Assembly: GCA_041394845.1 (NCBI GenBank)
Contig: JAWKHL010000005.1
Coordinates: 310,001-374,000 of the forward strand
Direction: 5' to 3'
Length of the DNA stretch: 64,000 nucleotides
Origin: JAHCHG01 sp041394845
Lineage (GTDB): Bacteria; Acidobacteriota; Blastocatellia; Pyrinomonadales; Pyrinomonadaceae
The notes beneath the pieces were generated by a model. The model was given only the letters and a program-made list of their open reading frames with translations, ran no database searches and was not told where the DNA came from. Positions 51,012 to 59,626 of this stretch are shown in pieces; position 1 is the stretch's first letter, and each line of letters opens with the position of its first letter. Made by a program: the position numbers and the translations under genes.

Positions 51012-51100
51012 TTTAGCCATGGAGATCACCGAGGTCACCGAGGAGTTTTTTGTCGATCAAACTATTTGTCTCTGAGTTCTCGATGCTCTCTGTGGCTAAA
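51012..51100. repeat. Degenerate inverted repeat, 'TTTAGCCA...TGGCTAAA'
   Basis: TTTAGCCA at 51012 and TGGCTAAA ending 51100 enclose period-9 units (GAGATCACC, GAGGTCACC, GAGGAG) and, on the right, similar units reading CTCTGAGTTCTCGATGCTCT. It is a worn copy of the 'CCACAGAGA' type intergenic palindrome that I know from many environmental genomes. It lies between aldehyde dehydrogenase and GH97 and overlaps the upstream part of the latter's open frame. Confidence 0.55.
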
Positions 51101-51160
51101 AACCAAAAAACTTGGATTACGGGGTGCCAAGGCGAAGGTTCATTAAAAAAAGGTGAAAAA

Positions 51161-53311
51161 ATGAGGACATTAGGAACGGCTTTTTTGTTGGTTTTTTTCA
51201 CGGTTGCGGTTTTCGGCCAAAACATCAAATCCCCCGACGGAAAACTTGAATTAAATTTCAGAATAAACGACGAAGGGACGCCGGTTTATCGGCTGGCCTA
51301 TAAAGGTAAAACGGTGGTCAGAGAATCCCGACTCGGGATTGAGTTGAAGGATTCGGCGGATCTGATGCGCGGTTTCAGGATCGTAAATTCTGATGTGAGC
51401 GAGAAAAACGAGGTCTGGTCGCCGGTTTGGGGCGAAGTGCGCGCGATCCGAAACCAATACCGCGAATTTGCCGCAACGCTCGAACAAACGGTTGAAGGTA
51501 ACTTAAAGCGGACGATCGTTCTGCGTTTTCGGCTGTTTGACGACGGCCTCGGTTATCGTTACGAATTTCCCGCTCAGAACGATCTCAAATATTTCACCGT
51601 CAAGGAGGAGGCGACCGAGATCAATCTGACCGGCGATCACAAAGCCTTTTGGATTCCGGGTGATTACGACACCAACGAATACGCTTATTCGACGACAAGG
51701 CTGAGCGGGATTACTTCCAAGACCAAAAGTGAAAATGCGGGCGAGATCGGAACGCGGGTGGCGTTCGCCGACAACGCCGTGCAGACCCCTTTGATGCTCA
51801 AATCGGACGATGGGCTTTACATCAACATTCACGAGGCGGCGCTGAAGAATTACCCGGCGATGTATCTGATCGTTGACAAGGGGACCTTCGGTTTGAAAAC
51901 CCATCTGGCGCCGAATGCGGTCGGATCGAAGGCCTTTTTGCAGACCCCGGCCAAAACGCCCTGGAGAACCGTCATCGTCAGCGATAAGGCGGCTGACATT
52001 CTGGCTTCGAAGATGATCCTGAACCTCAATGAACCGACCGAAATCAAAGATACGAGCTGGATCAAACCGCAAAAGTTCGTCGGCGTCTGGTGGGAGATGC
52101 ACGTCGGGAAATCGACCTGGAACTATTCCGATGCGGGCAACATCATCTTGACCGAGACCGACTGGGGCCGCCTTAAACCGAACGGCAAACACGGTGCGAC
52201 GACCGAAAATACGAAACGCTACATAGATTTCGCCGCCAAAAACGGGATCGATTCCGTTTTGGTCGAGGGCTGGAACGTCGGTTGGGAGGATTGGTACGGC
52301 AACTGGAAGGAAGAGGTTTTTGATTTTCTGACGCCTTACCCGGATTTCGATGTCGCCGAATTAAAGAAATACGCCGCTTCAAGGGGCGTCAAACTGGTGA
52401 TGCATCACGAGACTTCGGCCTCGGCCACCAACTACGAACGCCGGGTCGATGATGCTTTCCGGTTTATGAAGGAAAACGGTTACGACGCGGTAAAAACCGG
52501 TTATGTCGGGAGAATAATCCCGCGCGGGGAATTTCACGACGGACAATGGATGGTCAATCATTACAACCGCATTGCCGAAAAAGCGGCCGGTTATAAAATC
52601 ATGGTCGATTCGCACGAATCGGTTCGACCGACCGGTCTTCATCGAACCTATCCGAACTGGATGGCGGCCGAGGCGGCCCGCGGCAACGAGTTCAACGCCT
52701 GGAGCGAGGGAAATCCGCCGGAACATGAAACGATCTTGCCTTTTACCCGTCTGATGGGCGGGCCGATGGATTACACGCCGGGGATCTTTCAGATCAAAAT
52801 GTCGGCCTACGATCCGGTCAAGCGCGAACAGGTTCACACGACTCTGGCCAAACAACTGGCGCTTTACGTCACCCTCTACAGCCCTTTTCAGATGGCGGCC
52901 GATCTGCCGGAAAATTACGAAAAACACATGGACGCCTTTCAATTCATCCGCGATGTCGCCGTCGATTGGGACGACACCAAAATACTTGAAGCGGAACCCG
53001 GAGATTTTCTGACCATCGCCCGGAAGGCGAAAAACAAAAATCAATGGTTCATCGGCGCGATCACCGATGAGAACGCCCGGACGGCGGAAATACCGGTCAA
53101 TTTTCTTTCAGCCGGGAAAACCTATCTGGCGACGATTTACAGGGACGGAACCGACGCCCATTGGGAGAAGAATCCGCAGTCTTATCTGATCGAGAACTTT
53201 CTGGTAACCGGTTCCGGCATCCTGAAAATTCGCCTGGCCGAAGGCGGAGGGGCGGCCGTCAGTTTGCGGGAGGCGACGGCTGAAGATCGGAGAAAGTACC
53301 GAAATTATTAA
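51161..53311 (+). CDS. Glycoside hydrolase family 97 (SusB-like alpha-glycosidase), exported
   Basis: A 716-residue exported enzyme. A signal peptide (MRTLGTAFLLVFFTVAVFGQ) is followed by an N-terminal beta-sandwich (IKSPDGKLELNFRINDEGTPVYRLAYKGK, typical GH97 start), a catalytic TIM barrel and a C-terminal all-beta domain. Barrel motifs: KFVGVWWEMHVGKSTW, VLVEGWNVGWEDWYG, LVMHHETSASATNYE, NEFNAWSEGNPPEHE. The acidic residues in these are candidates for metal (Ca) and catalytic sites. It should release sugars from alpha-glucosides or alpha-galactosides in the periplasm. ATG 51161 is chosen because AAGGTG precedes it and the signal peptide starts there; the upstream frame contains the 51012 repeat. 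Confidence 0.9.
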   Translation: MRTLGTAFLLVFFTVAVFGQNIKSPDGKLELNFRINDEGTPVYRLAYKGKTVVRESRLGIELKDSADLMRGFRIVNSDVSEKNEVWSPVWGEVRAIRNQYREFAATLEQTVEGNLKRTIVLRFRLFDDGLGYRYEFPAQNDLKYFTVKEEATEINLTGDHKAFWIPGDYDTNEYAYSTTRLSGITSKTKSENAGEIGTRVAFADNAVQTPLMLKSDDGLYINIHEAALKNYPAMYLIVDKGTFGLKTHLAPNAVGSKAFLQTPAKTPWRTVIVSDKAADILASKMILNLNEPTEIKDTSWIKPQKFVGVWWEMHVGKSTWNYSDAGNIILTETDWGRLKPNGKHGATTENTKRYIDFAAKNGIDSVLVEGWNVGWEDWYGNWKEEVFDFLTPYPDFDVAELKKYAASRGVKLVMHHETSASATNYERRVDDAFRFMKENGYDAVKTGYVGRIIPRGEFHDGQWMVNHYNRIAEKAAGYKIMVDSHESVRPTGLHRTYPNWMAAEAARGNEFNAWSEGNPPEHETILPFTRLMGGPMDYTPGIFQIKMSAYDPVKREQVHTTLAKQLALYVTLYSPFQMAADLPENYEKHMDAFQFIRDVAVDWDDTKILEAEPGDFLTIARKAKNKNQWFIGAITDENARTAEIPVNFLSAGKTYLATIYRDGTDAHWEKNPQSYLIENFLVTGSGILKIRLAEGGGAAVSLREATAEDRRKYRNY

Positions 53312-53401
53312 ACCCCGGCTTTTAATTATTTGACAAAACAACGTAAAATCTTAAAACCATAGCTTTTTTTTATCAAAGTATAATTTTTGGAGATAATAAT
53401 A

Positions 53402-54541
53402 ATGAAAATCGGATTACCGAAAGAAATAAAAGATAATGAATACCGGGTCGGTTTGACGCCGGCCGGCGTACAGGCTCTGTCGGACGCGGGACACGAACTT
53501 TTCGTTCAAAAAAGTGCGGGCGAGGGATCGGGTTTTTCCGACGACCAATATGTGGCGGCGGGAGCGAAAATGCTTGACACGGCCGATGAGGTCTGGCAGA
53601 CGGGCGAGATGATCGTCAAGGTCAAGGAACCGATCGCCCCCGAATATCCGAGGATGCGGGAAAATCAGCTTCTTTTCACCTACCTGCATCTGGCGCCGGA
53701 ACTGGAACTGACCAAACAAATGCTGGAGCGCAAGGTGACCGGCGTCGCTTACGAAACCATCACCGACAAACAGGGAAGGCTTCCGCTTCTGACGCCGATG
53801 TCCGAGGTGGCCGGCCGGATGAGCGTTCAGGTCGGCGCGACTTACCTTGAGAAGATGAACGGCGGGCGGGGAATCCTTCTCGGCGGAGTTCCGGGAGTTC
53901 CGGCGGCAAACGTCGTCATCATCGGAGGCGGGATCGTCGGGACCGAGGCGGCCAAAATGGCGGTCGGCCTCGGCGCTCACGTAACGATTATTGACAAAAA
54001 CCTCGATCGTTTGCGCGAACTGGACGACATCTTTTTATCCAAGGTTCAAACTCTGGCCTCTTCGCGGTACGCCATTGAGGAGGCCATCTCGCACGCCGAT
54101 CTGGTGATCGGCGCCGTTCTGATCGTCGGTGCGGCCGCCCCGAAACTCGTCACCCGGGAAATGCTCAAGCTGATTCCGAACGGAGCGGTTCTGGTTGATG
54201 TGGCGGTCGATCAGGGAGGCTGTTTTGAAACGACCCACGCGACGACCCATTCCAATCCGACCTATTACGAGGAGGGCGTTCTGCATTACTGCGTCGCAAA
54301 TATGCCGGGTGCCGTTCCCAGAACCTCGACCTTTGCCTTGACCAATGCCACCTTGCCCTACGCTCTGGCGTTGGCGAACAAGGGATTTGAAAAGGCAATC
54401 CGTGAGGATAGCGGTCTGGCCGAAGGGGTCAACACCTACGCTGGCAAACTGACCTATCAGGCGGTGGCCGAATCACAGGATCTGGAATACACCCCGCTCG
54501 ATTCTCTGGTTGATGGGATCGCCGCCCGGGCCGGGAATTGA
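53402..54541 (+). CDS. ald: Alanine dehydrogenase
   Basis: NAD-dependent reversible deamination of L-alanine to pyruvate. Starts MKIGLPKEIKDNEYRVGLTPAG. Further markers are VKVKEPIAPEY, the catalytic region FTYLHLAPE, the NAD fold VVIIGGGIVGTEAAKMAVGLGAH, and VDVAVDQGGCFETTHATTHSNPTY with the expected Asp and His. Length 379 aa is usual. GGAG lies nine bases before ATG 53402; a TTG at 53387 would include the SD. A perfect terminator follows. Confidence 0.95.
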   Translation: MKIGLPKEIKDNEYRVGLTPAGVQALSDAGHELFVQKSAGEGSGFSDDQYVAAGAKMLDTADEVWQTGEMIVKVKEPIAPEYPRMRENQLLFTYLHLAPELELTKQMLERKVTGVAYETITDKQGRLPLLTPMSEVAGRMSVQVGATYLEKMNGGRGILLGGVPGVPAANVVIIGGGIVGTEAAKMAVGLGAHVTIIDKNLDRLRELDDIFLSKVQTLASSRYAIEEAISHADLVIGAVLIVGAAAPKLVTREMLKLIPNGAVLVDVAVDQGGCFETTHATTHSNPTYYEEGVLHYCVANMPGAVPRTSTFALTNATLPYALALANKGFEKAIREDSGLAEGVNTYAGKLTYQAVAESQDLEYTPLDSLVDGIAARAGN

Positions 54542-54563
54542 TCCGTTCGGGTTTTCGAAAAGT

Positions 54564-54610
54564 GGCAAAAAAGAAAGGCTCCGAAACGTTCGGAGCCTTT
54601 CTTTTTTGCC
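54564..54610 (+). terminator. Strong palindromic terminator
   Basis: A perfect 22-bp inverted repeat (GGCAAAAAAGAAAGGCTCCGAA and complement) around ACG, with a T run in the second arm. It closes the alanine dehydrogenase gene. Confidence 0.92.
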
Positions 54611-54687
54611 CTCAAGCAACTTTATCTTGCCCCGGCCTATCAAAAGTTTATATAATCCCGAAAGCGTCAAGTTTGGAGAAAATCAAT

Positions 54688-55383
54688 ATGCATCGAAACC
54701 TTATCAAAATATTTGTTGTCCTCGGAATACTCGGCTTTTTAACTCTGGTTTACCAAAATACTTTGGTTTTTGAATCCCATGCAGAAAAAGACGAGATCTT
54801 GAGGGAAATCGCCGGTTATAAAACTTGGACCAAGATGACCAAGGAACCGATCAAGGTGGATGTCACCTTCGCCGGCATCACTTCCTGAAGCAACGTCAGT
54901 GTAGTCCCAAGTTTTGGGATGGGAAGAAACAACACGGGGTTTACGCAAATGAGTTCGCAGGCCGGGACCACGCACATAGTCATGCCCGACATTGAACCTC
55001 CTCCGCCCGAGCCCAAGAAAGAGAAAAAACCGAAGAACCCGCATGAGGAAACCGGGACTTCATACGGCGTGGTGTACGCCAATGATGTGGCCCGCTCCGA
55101 GATCGAAAAACCGAATCCCGTCTTTCCGGTCGGATCGATCATCGTCCGGGAAAAACATTTATCGGTCGAAAGCGAAACGCCGGAACTGGTGATCGCAATG
55201 GTCAAAAGGGAAAAGGGTTTCAGCAAAAAAACCGGGGATTGGGAATTTTTTGTGCTTGATTCGACCGCCGAAAATCTCACCCAAAGAGAAACTCGCGGAA
55301 AATGCGCCGAATGCCATTCTCAAACCAAAAAAACCGACTGGGTTTTCCGTGATTTTCTCAAGTCAAATACGATTCTTGAATAA
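54688..55383 (+). CDS. Cytochrome P460-like heme protein, interrupted by in-frame TGA
   Basis: Read from ATG 54688 (GGAG about 10 nt upstream) to 55383, this is one 232-codon frame with a single internal TGA at codon 67 (54886-54888) and no frameshift. The N-terminal part has a membrane or signal helix (IKIFVVLGILGFLTLVYQ) and EIAGYKTWTKM. The part after the TGA continues with YANDVARSEIEKPNPVFPVGSI, KREKGFSKKTGDWEFFVLDS, and a c-type heme site CAECH. Together these match the cytochrome P460 family, which binds heme in the periplasm. A 6-bp hairpin (54905-54919, loop GTT) lies 16 nt after the TGA, in the position of a bacterial SECIS. Either a selenoprotein or a nonsense allele; both halves look under constraint. 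Confidence 0.6.
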
Positions 55384-55418
55384 TCATTGTTAATTGGGGA
55401 GCGGGTCCGGGAAAACCA

Positions 55419-55829
55419 TCAATTTTTGCCCTTTTGAAACAGGAGTTCCATCAGGGTTGCGATCAGCAGCTCCTTTAAATCTTTTCCTTTTATGAGATAG
55501 GCATCGGGGGAAATCGATTCTTCGGTTTCTTCAACCGATTGGTCGAAGCCGGTCAGTAAAATGATCGGAAGGCCGGACTTTTCCCGATTTTGGCGGAGGA
55601 TGCGGATCAGATCAAAACCGGTCAGATTCGGCATCACCGCATCTGTAACGACGGCATCGATCTCGTTGTTTAAAGCTATTTCCAGAGCCTCGGCTCCGTC
55701 CCGGGCTGAAACGGTTTCAAAATCGGCCCTTTTTAGTGCTACTTCCAAAAAACGCCGCATCGCATCATCGTCTTCGGCAATCAAAACCCTTCCTCTCGGG
55801 GAAAGGTCAGGTAATTCCTCATTAATCAT
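55419..55829 (-). CDS. Stand-alone response-regulator receiver protein
   Basis: A 136-residue CheY-like receiver. Acidic pocket ED-DD (VLIAEDDDAMRR), phospho-acceptor Asp in AVVTDAVMPNLTG, Thr in ILLTGFDQ, Lys in YLIKGKDLKEL. No output domain. No kinase is nearby. It may relay a signal to a partner elsewhere. Confidence 0.88.
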   Translation of the reverse strand: MINEELPDLSPRGRVLIAEDDDAMRRFLEVALKRADFETVSARDGAEALEIALNNEIDAVVTDAVMPNLTGFDLIRILRQNREKSGLPIILLTGFDQSVEETEESISPDAYLIKGKDLKELLIATLMELLFQKGKN

Positions 55830-56014
55830 ACTTTGGCGGATCCAAACGATAATAGGGGGGCTTTATTAAAGTTTTGAACGGGAAAAAAAATTGACCGGCT
55901 TAAAAAGCATTAGCTTAGAAAATTTGCCAACCTTTTGTCAATAAATATAAACTAATTGCGTTTTATTTTATTGAACAAAAGGTTTTTGTTTTCAAATTTA
56001 TCGGGGTTTTTTTA

Positions 56015-57493
56015 ATGTACGAATTTGCAGTTACACCAGCGGTTACCCAGATGCGTCGGCCGGGCGTCATAATTACCGAAGTCGCCCCCGATAGCCTTGC
56101 GGAAGAAATCGACCTTAGGCCCGGAGATCGGATCGTTCGGGTCAACGGTCGCCCGGTGCGCGATTATCTGGATTTTCGTTTTCAAACCTCGGGTGAGACC
56201 GAACTGATATTTCTGGTCAAAAAAAACGACGGCGAGACCTGGGAAATAGAACTTGACCGGGAAGAGGGCGAGGATTTCGGCCTTATGTTCGAGCAGATCG
56301 TTCCCCGTCAATGCGCCAACGAATGCCTGTTTTGTTTTTGTAAGGGAAATCCCGAGGACGCCCGGCCTTCTCTGTTTGTCAGGGACGAAGACATCCGGCT
56401 TTCCTTTCTTTACGGAAATTACACCACGCTCTCTTCGATCACCCCCGATGAGATGAACCGGATCATCGAACAAAGACTCTCGCCGCAATATGTTTCGGTT
56501 CACGCCACGGATCTAAAGACCCGCGCCTATCTGCTCGGGGTTGATGAAAAAAGGGCGGATATTTTTCCGAAACTGCGAAAACTGCTCGACAATCAGATCG
56601 AGATTCACGCTCAGGTGGTGCTTTGTCCGGAGATCAACGACGGAAAAAATCTGGAAAAAACCCTTCGCGATCTGGCCTCCTTTTTTCCCCGGGTGATTTC
56701 GACGGCGGTCGTTCCGGTGGCGCTCACTCGATACAACCAGGATGATCGTTTGACCAGAGTGACCGGTGAATTTTGTAAACGGACGATCGGGGAAGTTGAA
56801 AAACTACAGGACGAATTTCGAAAAAAACTGGGAACTTCATTTGCTTTTCTGGGCGATGAAATTTATCTAAAGGCCGGGCTTCCGGTTCCCGAACAATCAC
56901 ATTACGGGGATTATCCGCAGATTGAGGACGGGGTCGGCATGATCCGCACTTTTTTGAATTCGTTTGAGCAATTTTTTTCAGATTTGGAGGGGGAAATTTG
57001 CCGCGCCCGAAGTTCGAAAACACGGGAACAACAAGGGACAAAAAACGGTTCCAAAGCGAAAGCCCTGATTGATGTTCGAACCCATCCGCTGGCGTTAAGA
57101 CCGAAAACCACCGATCCGATTGATGAAACGGCCCGGGACGTTCACCGGGGCTTGAACGGCACCATTATTACCGGAGAAATGTTTGCTCCTATCCTGACGG
57201 GGCAGATCGAAAAATTGAACGAACTGACGGGAACCCGGCTTCGCGTCCTGCCCGTTCCCAATACCTATTTCGGGGGAGATGTGGCCGTTGCCGGTTTGAT
57301 CACCGGGCGGGACATTTTGGCCGTTAAGGATCAGATTCTGGGCGATTTTCTGATTGTGCCGGAGCACATTGTCAAAACGGATGAACCGATTCTGCTGGAC
57401 GGAATGAAATTCGACGAATTGCAGGATAAAATCGCCCGACCGGTGTACCGCCTGGATCTGGACGGTTTGCAGAATTTCATTCTGGGGAAATGA
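56015..57493 (+). CDS. DUF512 protein (PDZ plus radical-SAM-like Cys motif)
   Basis: A 492-residue protein. An N-terminal PDZ-like domain (PGVIITEVAPDSLAEEIDLRPGDRI) is followed by a radical-SAM-type CX3CX2C motif (CANECLFC, Cys-100, 104, 107), a barrel-like middle (YVSVHATDLKTRAYLLG, HAQVVLCPEINDG) and a C-terminal DUF512 region (GTIITGEMFAPILTGQIEKLN). Proteins of this layout occur in many bacteria, often near GTPase Der; their function is not firmly known. No neighbour gives a clue here. Confidence 0.85.
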   Translation: MYEFAVTPAVTQMRRPGVIITEVAPDSLAEEIDLRPGDRIVRVNGRPVRDYLDFRFQTSGETELIFLVKKNDGETWEIELDREEGEDFGLMFEQIVPRQCANECLFCFCKGNPEDARPSLFVRDEDIRLSFLYGNYTTLSSITPDEMNRIIEQRLSPQYVSVHATDLKTRAYLLGVDEKRADIFPKLRKLLDNQIEIHAQVVLCPEINDGKNLEKTLRDLASFFPRVISTAVVPVALTRYNQDDRLTRVTGEFCKRTIGEVEKLQDEFRKKLGTSFAFLGDEIYLKAGLPVPEQSHYGDYPQIEDGVGMIRTFLNSFEQFFSDLEGEICRARSSKTREQQGTKNGSKAKALIDVRTHPLALRPKTTDPIDETARDVHRGLNGTIITGEMFAPILTGQIEKLNELTGTRLRVLPVPNTYFGGDVAVAGLITGRDILAVKDQILGDFLIVPEHIVKTDEPILLDGMKFDELQDKIARPVYRLDLDGLQNFILGK

Positions 57494-57553
57494 TCTTGCG
57501 GGGAAAAAACTTTAACTTAAAAGGCCCTGAATGCCCGCCGTTTGTAACCGATT

Positions 57554-59029
57554 TCAGTTGCCCGCAGATTCATTTTTTTTCTGCCTTTTTCGATCGCTTC
57601 GGCGACGGCGCGGCTTTTTGATCGATTGCAAATTCTTATGCCGCCGTTTTAACATCAGACTCAGATTTTGATGGGTCAATCCCAAGAGTTCCGCCGCTTT
57701 GGTTACTTTCCCTTCGGTTTCCCGCAAAGCTTTTTTGATGAATTTGGCCTCAAATTTCCTGACTTCTTCGGTCAATGAAAAATTTTCCCATTCGACTTTG
57801 GCGGAGGGTTGAAAACAAATCTTTTCGGCTTTTTTCAAACGCTCCTTAATTTTTCGTCTTTGGGTTTGGGAAAGGTTTTTTTGTGCCTCAAGAAACATTT
57901 TTTGCTGTTCATCCAGACTGTACATCTGGCGCAATTCTTCGAGTTCCGAAAGAAGGGCCAGACCGGCCGCTTCGACGTCATTGACGTAAAGAGCCTTTTC
58001 TCTTGCCTGATGAAAGCAATCCGCCGCTTTTTCAAAAAGTTGTTGGCGAGCCAGGATTCTTCCCAGCGTGGTCAGAGATTCGGCAAGAAGAGAATATTCA
58101 TCCCCCTCACTCAACAATTCAACGGATTTTTGTGCAAAAAGCTCGGCTTCGATCAACTTTGATTGTTCCATAAATACCCGTGCCTTAGCGTCGTAGGTAG
58201 GGGCTAAACGACCTTTATTTTCAAATAAACCGAATAATTTTATGGCCCTGTCCAGGTGATAATGGGCTTGTTCAAGATTTTGGACGTATCGGAAATGAAA
58301 CCCCAAATTGTTTTCCACCACCGCCTGATAAAGTTTATGGTTGGCAAGACCGTAAAAATGAGCGGCTTTTTGGTAGTATTCGATGGTTTTTTCCGAATTT
58401 TCCGGGTTTTCATCATCTTCGAACAGGAAATTAAACACCAACCCCAAATGAAAGTAGAGTTTACCGAGAAGTAGATTATCGCCATATTTTTCGATCAGCG
58501 GGCTCGCCTTTTTCAAAAGTTCTTTGGCCGTTTGATATCTGGTGGTTGAAATAGCAACGTTAACCAGTCTCAGCAAAATTTTCCCGCAAATTTCGGGTCT
58601 GTTTTTCGGTGTTTTGTCCAGGGCATCGTTCAGAAAAACCTCGGCTTCCTGGTACGCTCCCTCTCGCCAATAACAAATCCCCAGTTCACTTTGTGCTTCG
58701 GCAATTCCCGCGGTAAGATCGAGCGCTTCCAAAATCCGGATTCCCTCGGCAATGAGGTCTTTGGCGTTTTCCTGTGCTCCTTCGACCTGCCGGGAACTTC
58801 CCAGCCAACCGTTTAATGCTCCGATTCTGATTAAAATCTCAGCTTTGACTTCGTCGGAAAAACCGCTCAGGTCAGGTTTTTCCCCGATTCCCCCCCAAAG
58901 TTCGCCGAGGGCCAGTCTGGCCCCTTCGTAATCGCCCGAATCCTCAAGACTTCTGGCATGGGCACAAGCCTCCAAAGCCTCCATTTGAGAATGAATAGGT
59001 TGTTTATTGTTAATTTTCAATGAAAGCAT
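57554..59029 (-). CDS. TPR regulator with C-terminal Fis-type HTH
   Basis: A 491-residue cytoplasmic protein. Residues about 20-380 form eight or more TPR units (for example LAEGIRILEALDLTAGIAEAQSELG, YDAKARVFMEQSKLIEAELFAQKSVELL). At about 425-470 lies a Fis-family helix-turn-helix (KFIKKALRETEGKVTKAAELLGLTHQNLSLMLKRR), and the C-terminus is a Lys/Arg-rich tail. A good SD (GGAAGG) precedes the ATG. It is divergent from the small exported peptide gene at 59122; the 92-nt region between them holds a 14-bp palindrome. The TPR part may bind a peptide or a protein, by analogy with TPR regulators such as PlcR and Rgg (which carry the HTH at the N-terminus). Confidence 0.85.
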   Translation of the reverse strand: MLSLKINNKQPIHSQMEALEACAHARSLEDSGDYEGARLALGELWGGIGEKPDLSGFSDEVKAEILIRIGALNGWLGSSRQVEGAQENAKDLIAEGIRILEALDLTAGIAEAQSELGICYWREGAYQEAEVFLNDALDKTPKNRPEICGKILLRLVNVAISTTRYQTAKELLKKASPLIEKYGDNLLLGKLYFHLGLVFNFLFEDDENPENSEKTIEYYQKAAHFYGLANHKLYQAVVENNLGFHFRYVQNLEQAHYHLDRAIKLFGLFENKGRLAPTYDAKARVFMEQSKLIEAELFAQKSVELLSEGDEYSLLAESLTTLGRILARQQLFEKAADCFHQAREKALYVNDVEAAGLALLSELEELRQMYSLDEQQKMFLEAQKNLSQTQRRKIKERLKKAEKICFQPSAKVEWENFSLTEEVRKFEAKFIKKALRETEGKVTKAAELLGLTHQNLSLMLKRRHKNLQSIKKPRRRRSDRKRQKKNESAGN

Positions 59030-59044
59030 GTTTCCTTCCCTATT

Positions 59045-59058
59045 GCAACTATTGTTGC
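59045..59058. promoter_or_regulatory. 14-bp palindrome in divergent promoter
   Basis: GCAAC-TATT-GTTGC, perfect, 16 nt upstream of the TPR-Fis start and 64 nt upstream of the peptide gene start. Fis-type proteins bind dyad sites of about 15 bp with G and C at the ends, so this is a good operator candidate. Confidence 0.5.
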
Positions 59059-59121
59059 TAAAATAAAATTCCTGTGAACATCAAGTTCAAAAATACCAAT
59101 AAATCAAATCAGGAGAAAAAA

Positions 59122-59349
59122 ATGATTCAATTAGTCAAAAAAATGGTTGCTACGTTAATGGTTCTTTCCTTTTTGTCTTTCAGCGCCCTGGCCGATGACG
59201 ATGGCCACCAGCAATGTCCTGTTGCTAACGCCCCTTGTTTGGCCGAAGGGAACGGCCAGTTAGCTAGCAAAGACAGTGAACTTACGAAAGAACCGGACTA
59301 CACAGTCATTATTATTAATATGTTGAATGACATGAAATTCCTGTTCTAA
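59122..59349 (+). CDS. Small exported peptide, 75 residues
   Basis: Start ATG 59122 with AGGAG six bases upstream. The signal peptide MIQLVKKMVATLMVLSFLSF is followed by SALA and a likely cleavage site, then a mature part of about 51 residues beginning DDDGHQQCPVANAPC (two Cys eight apart, possible disulfide) and ending in the hydrophobic YTVIIINMLNDMKFLF. No family recognised. Divergent from the TPR-Fis regulator; a small peptide beside a TPR regulator is the classic layout of peptide-sensing systems. The adjacent glutaminyl cyclotransferase (59627) could modify peptides with N-terminal Gln (inference). Confidence 0.65.
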   Translation: MIQLVKKMVATLMVLSFLSFSALADDDGHQQCPVANAPCLAEGNGQLASKDSELTKEPDYTVIIINMLNDMKFLF

Positions 59350-59376
59350 ACAGACAAAATCAGGAAAAAATACTGA

Positions 59377-59395
59377 ATCACCCTTGACGGGTGAT
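59377..59395 (+). other. Hairpin after the peptide gene
   Basis: ATCACCC, loop TTGAC, GGGTGAT: a perfect 7-bp stem with no T-run, 28 nt after the peptide gene. It may be a weak terminator or an mRNA stabiliser. Confidence 0.5.
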
Positions 59396-59478
59396 CATGG
59401 ATTAGTGTGCCCGAACTTAGTTTATACTTAAACTATTTAATTAGCAAAGCAATTTGCAATTGACACTTCGAGGTATTA

Positions 59479-59625
59479 ATGCTAATCTTTGACGAACAGA
59501 AGATAAATCAGGTTCTAAAAAAACCAAACCCTACAAAAATCACCCCTCGTCGCGTCCAATGGATTCGCTTTAACGCGATGATAGAATTAAAGGTTAAATA
59601 TATTTTCTCCCATGCTCCCACGTAA
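59479..59625 (+). CDS. Possible 48-codon small gene
   Basis: ATG 59479 with GAGGT four bases upstream, 48 codons, TAA at 59623-59625, one base before the convergent cyclotransferase stop. The product MLIFDEQKINQVLKKPNP..., basic in the middle (KITPRRVQWIRF), has no signal peptide. The start lies in a region also containing TTGACA (59460-59465), so the ATG could instead fall in a promoter. Low confidence; conservation would decide. Confidence 0.3.
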   Translation: MLIFDEQKINQVLKKPNPTKITPRRVQWIRFNAMIELKVKYIFSHAPT

Positions 59626-59626
59626 A

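Noticed and set aside
54886..54920. Frameshift explanation for the interrupted cytochrome gene
   Set aside because: Both halves are in the same reading frame; only one TGA codon intervenes, so no indel is needed.
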